A DNA stretch of 5,758 nucleotides from an uncultured Pirellulaceae bacterium. Lineage in GTDB: Bacteria > Planctomycetota > Planctomycetia > Pirellulales > Pirellulaceae. Both the position numbers and the translations under genes were made by a program. This document shows positions 5,270 through 5,758 of this stretch, piece by piece. The stretch is from positions 1 to 5,758 of the forward strand of contig CAKQWG010000187.1 in the NCBI GenBank assembly GCA_934278005.1, in the 5' to 3' direction. The notes beneath the pieces are model-generated. The model worked only from the letters and a program-made list of their open reading frames with translations. It ran no database searches and was not told the origin of the DNA. Every line of letters starts with the position of its first letter. Within the stretch, counting starts at the first letter, position 1.

Positions 5270-5758
5270 TTACTGCGGAGTGAACAACAGCACAACCTGT
5301 TGTTTGGGGCCGGCCGGTGCGGGGCTTGCTTCGGCGGATGTAATCCATACGGGATTGGCCAGCATTTCACCGGATTGCCGAGCTGCCTGCAGAATTTGCT
5401 CGGCCTCCTCACGCAGCACGAACAACGCCAGCGTAGGTGCCCTGCGCGCGGGGCTGGTGAGCGAATCTTGCTGAGCGGTAGCACTGTCAGCAGCCTTGTC
5501 GTGTGCAGCCTTGTCGTGTGTGACTGGCTCCTGGGGACTGCGCGCTGGCTGCGGTGGCATATGCCGGGAAAAGTATTCCTCCTGGCTCGCTGCGACTGGC
5601 TGCAGCGCCACCGACTGCTGGCTGAGCATATCGAGCAACAGCGGCGTTTGTTCGCGCGGTGGTCGTTGTGCGATTAACGCAATTGGGATGTCCCCCACGC
5701 GCGGGCTGTCGGCCCGTCGCCTGTTTGCCCGAGCGCTGTTTGCCTGCGAGCTGTTTGC
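5270..5758 (-). CDS. Unidentified protein, C-terminal part (N-terminus beyond window)
   Basis: The reading frame ends at TAA (5272-5270) and stays open to the right edge, giving at least 162 residues. A GTG at 5698-5696 is a possible internal start, but the frame continues upstream without a stop and with the same repeat style, so the gene probably begins outside the window. From the edge it reads as ANxxx pentapeptides, then a Pro/Gln/Ala-rich linker with a perfect HDKAA duplication, then a more ordered end: TLALFVL, a helix REEAEQILQAARQ and a hydrophobic QVVLLF near the C-terminus, suggesting a small alpha/beta domain. I do not recognise the family. A C-terminal domain of a regulatory or membrane-anchored protein is possible but not shown. 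The probable terminator after it suggests it is not part of the cyclase operon. Confidence 0.65.
   Translation of the reverse strand, partial: ANSSQANSARANRRRADSPRVGDIPIALIAQRPPREQTPLLLDMLSQQSVALQPVAASQEEYFSRHMPPQPARSPQEPVTHDKAAHDKAADSATAQQDSLTSPARRAPTLALFVLREEAEQILQAARQSGEMLANPVWITSAEASPAPAGPKQQVVLLFTPQ
5491..5520 (-). repeat. Perfect 15-bp direct duplication encoding HDKAA twice
   Basis: CAGCCTTGTCGTGTG (plus strand) occurs at 5491-5505 and again at 5506-5520 with no mismatch, in frame, giving HDKAAHDKAA in the linker of the partial gene. Identity at every base, including third codon positions, points to a recent duplication. Confidence 0.95.
5697..5758 (-). repeat. 15-bp tandem units encoding ANxxx, running off the window edge
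   Basis: Units begin at 5712, 5727 and 5742 on the plus strand, each ending in CTGTTT, with a degenerate unit at 5697 and a further partial unit at 5757-5758. In the partial gene they encode ANSSQ, ANSAR, ANRRR and ADSPR. The array continues beyond the window, so its full size is unknown. It uses the same ANSxx theme as the tail of the DUF116/prenyl synthase fusion three kilobases away. Confidence 0.85.

Noticed and set aside
5165..5677. Plus-strand reading frame of 170 codons at the right end
   Set aside because: It is antisense to the partial gene and runs through the leader hairpin. The minus-strand frame has the in-frame 15-bp repeats and ordinary composition, and stays open to the edge, so it is the better candidate.

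Overview
The window looks like a bacterial chromosome segment of moderately high GC, most likely from a planctomycete of the Pirellulales type. That assignment is an inference. It rests on a divergent, insert-bearing squalene-hopene-cyclase-like protein, a DUF116/polyprenyl-synthase fusion, mixed use of GTG and TTG starts, and uneven Shine-Dalgarno use. Every protein gene I accept is on the minus strand, so the gene order runs from right to left.

Layout in transcription order: (1) the 3' part of an unidentified gene enters from the right edge (5758-5270) and carries tandem pentapeptide repeats. (2) A 148-bp gap follows, holding a strong interrupted inverted repeat with a T/C-rich tract after it. 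This is a candidate terminator or attenuator in front of the next operon. (3) A class II triterpene cyclase of the squalene-hopene cyclase family (5121-2842, 759 aa) has its DxDD acid motif and a 40-residue pentapeptide-repeat insert. (4) A fusion protein (2845-800, 681 aa) is translationally linked to it; it has an N-terminal ANSxS repeat tail, a cysteine-rich DUF116 domain and a C-terminal trans-isoprenyl diphosphate synthase. (5) After 81 bp comes a 189-aa chorismate-lyase-like protein (718-149) starting at TTG behind a good Shine-Dalgarno. (6) At the left edge, on the plus strand and facing the operon, is the 3' end of a group II intron (domains V and VI, about 1-73).

Genes 3-5 read as one isoprenoid operon: the synthase makes a polyprenyl diphosphate, the cyclase makes a hopanoid-type polycyclic lipid, and the lyase-like protein could supply 4-hydroxybenzoate, an acceptor for prenylation. 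No squalene synthase or prenyltransferase is visible here.

The least expected pattern is that three consecutive genes carry in-frame tandem repeats with a period of exactly 15 bp (five codons) at four separate places. They have different unit sequences, and two of the arrays in different genes share the same ANSxx pentapeptide. The repeats sit in presumably disordered tails, linkers and a surface loop. They look like a local or genome-wide expansion process rather than conserved protein function.
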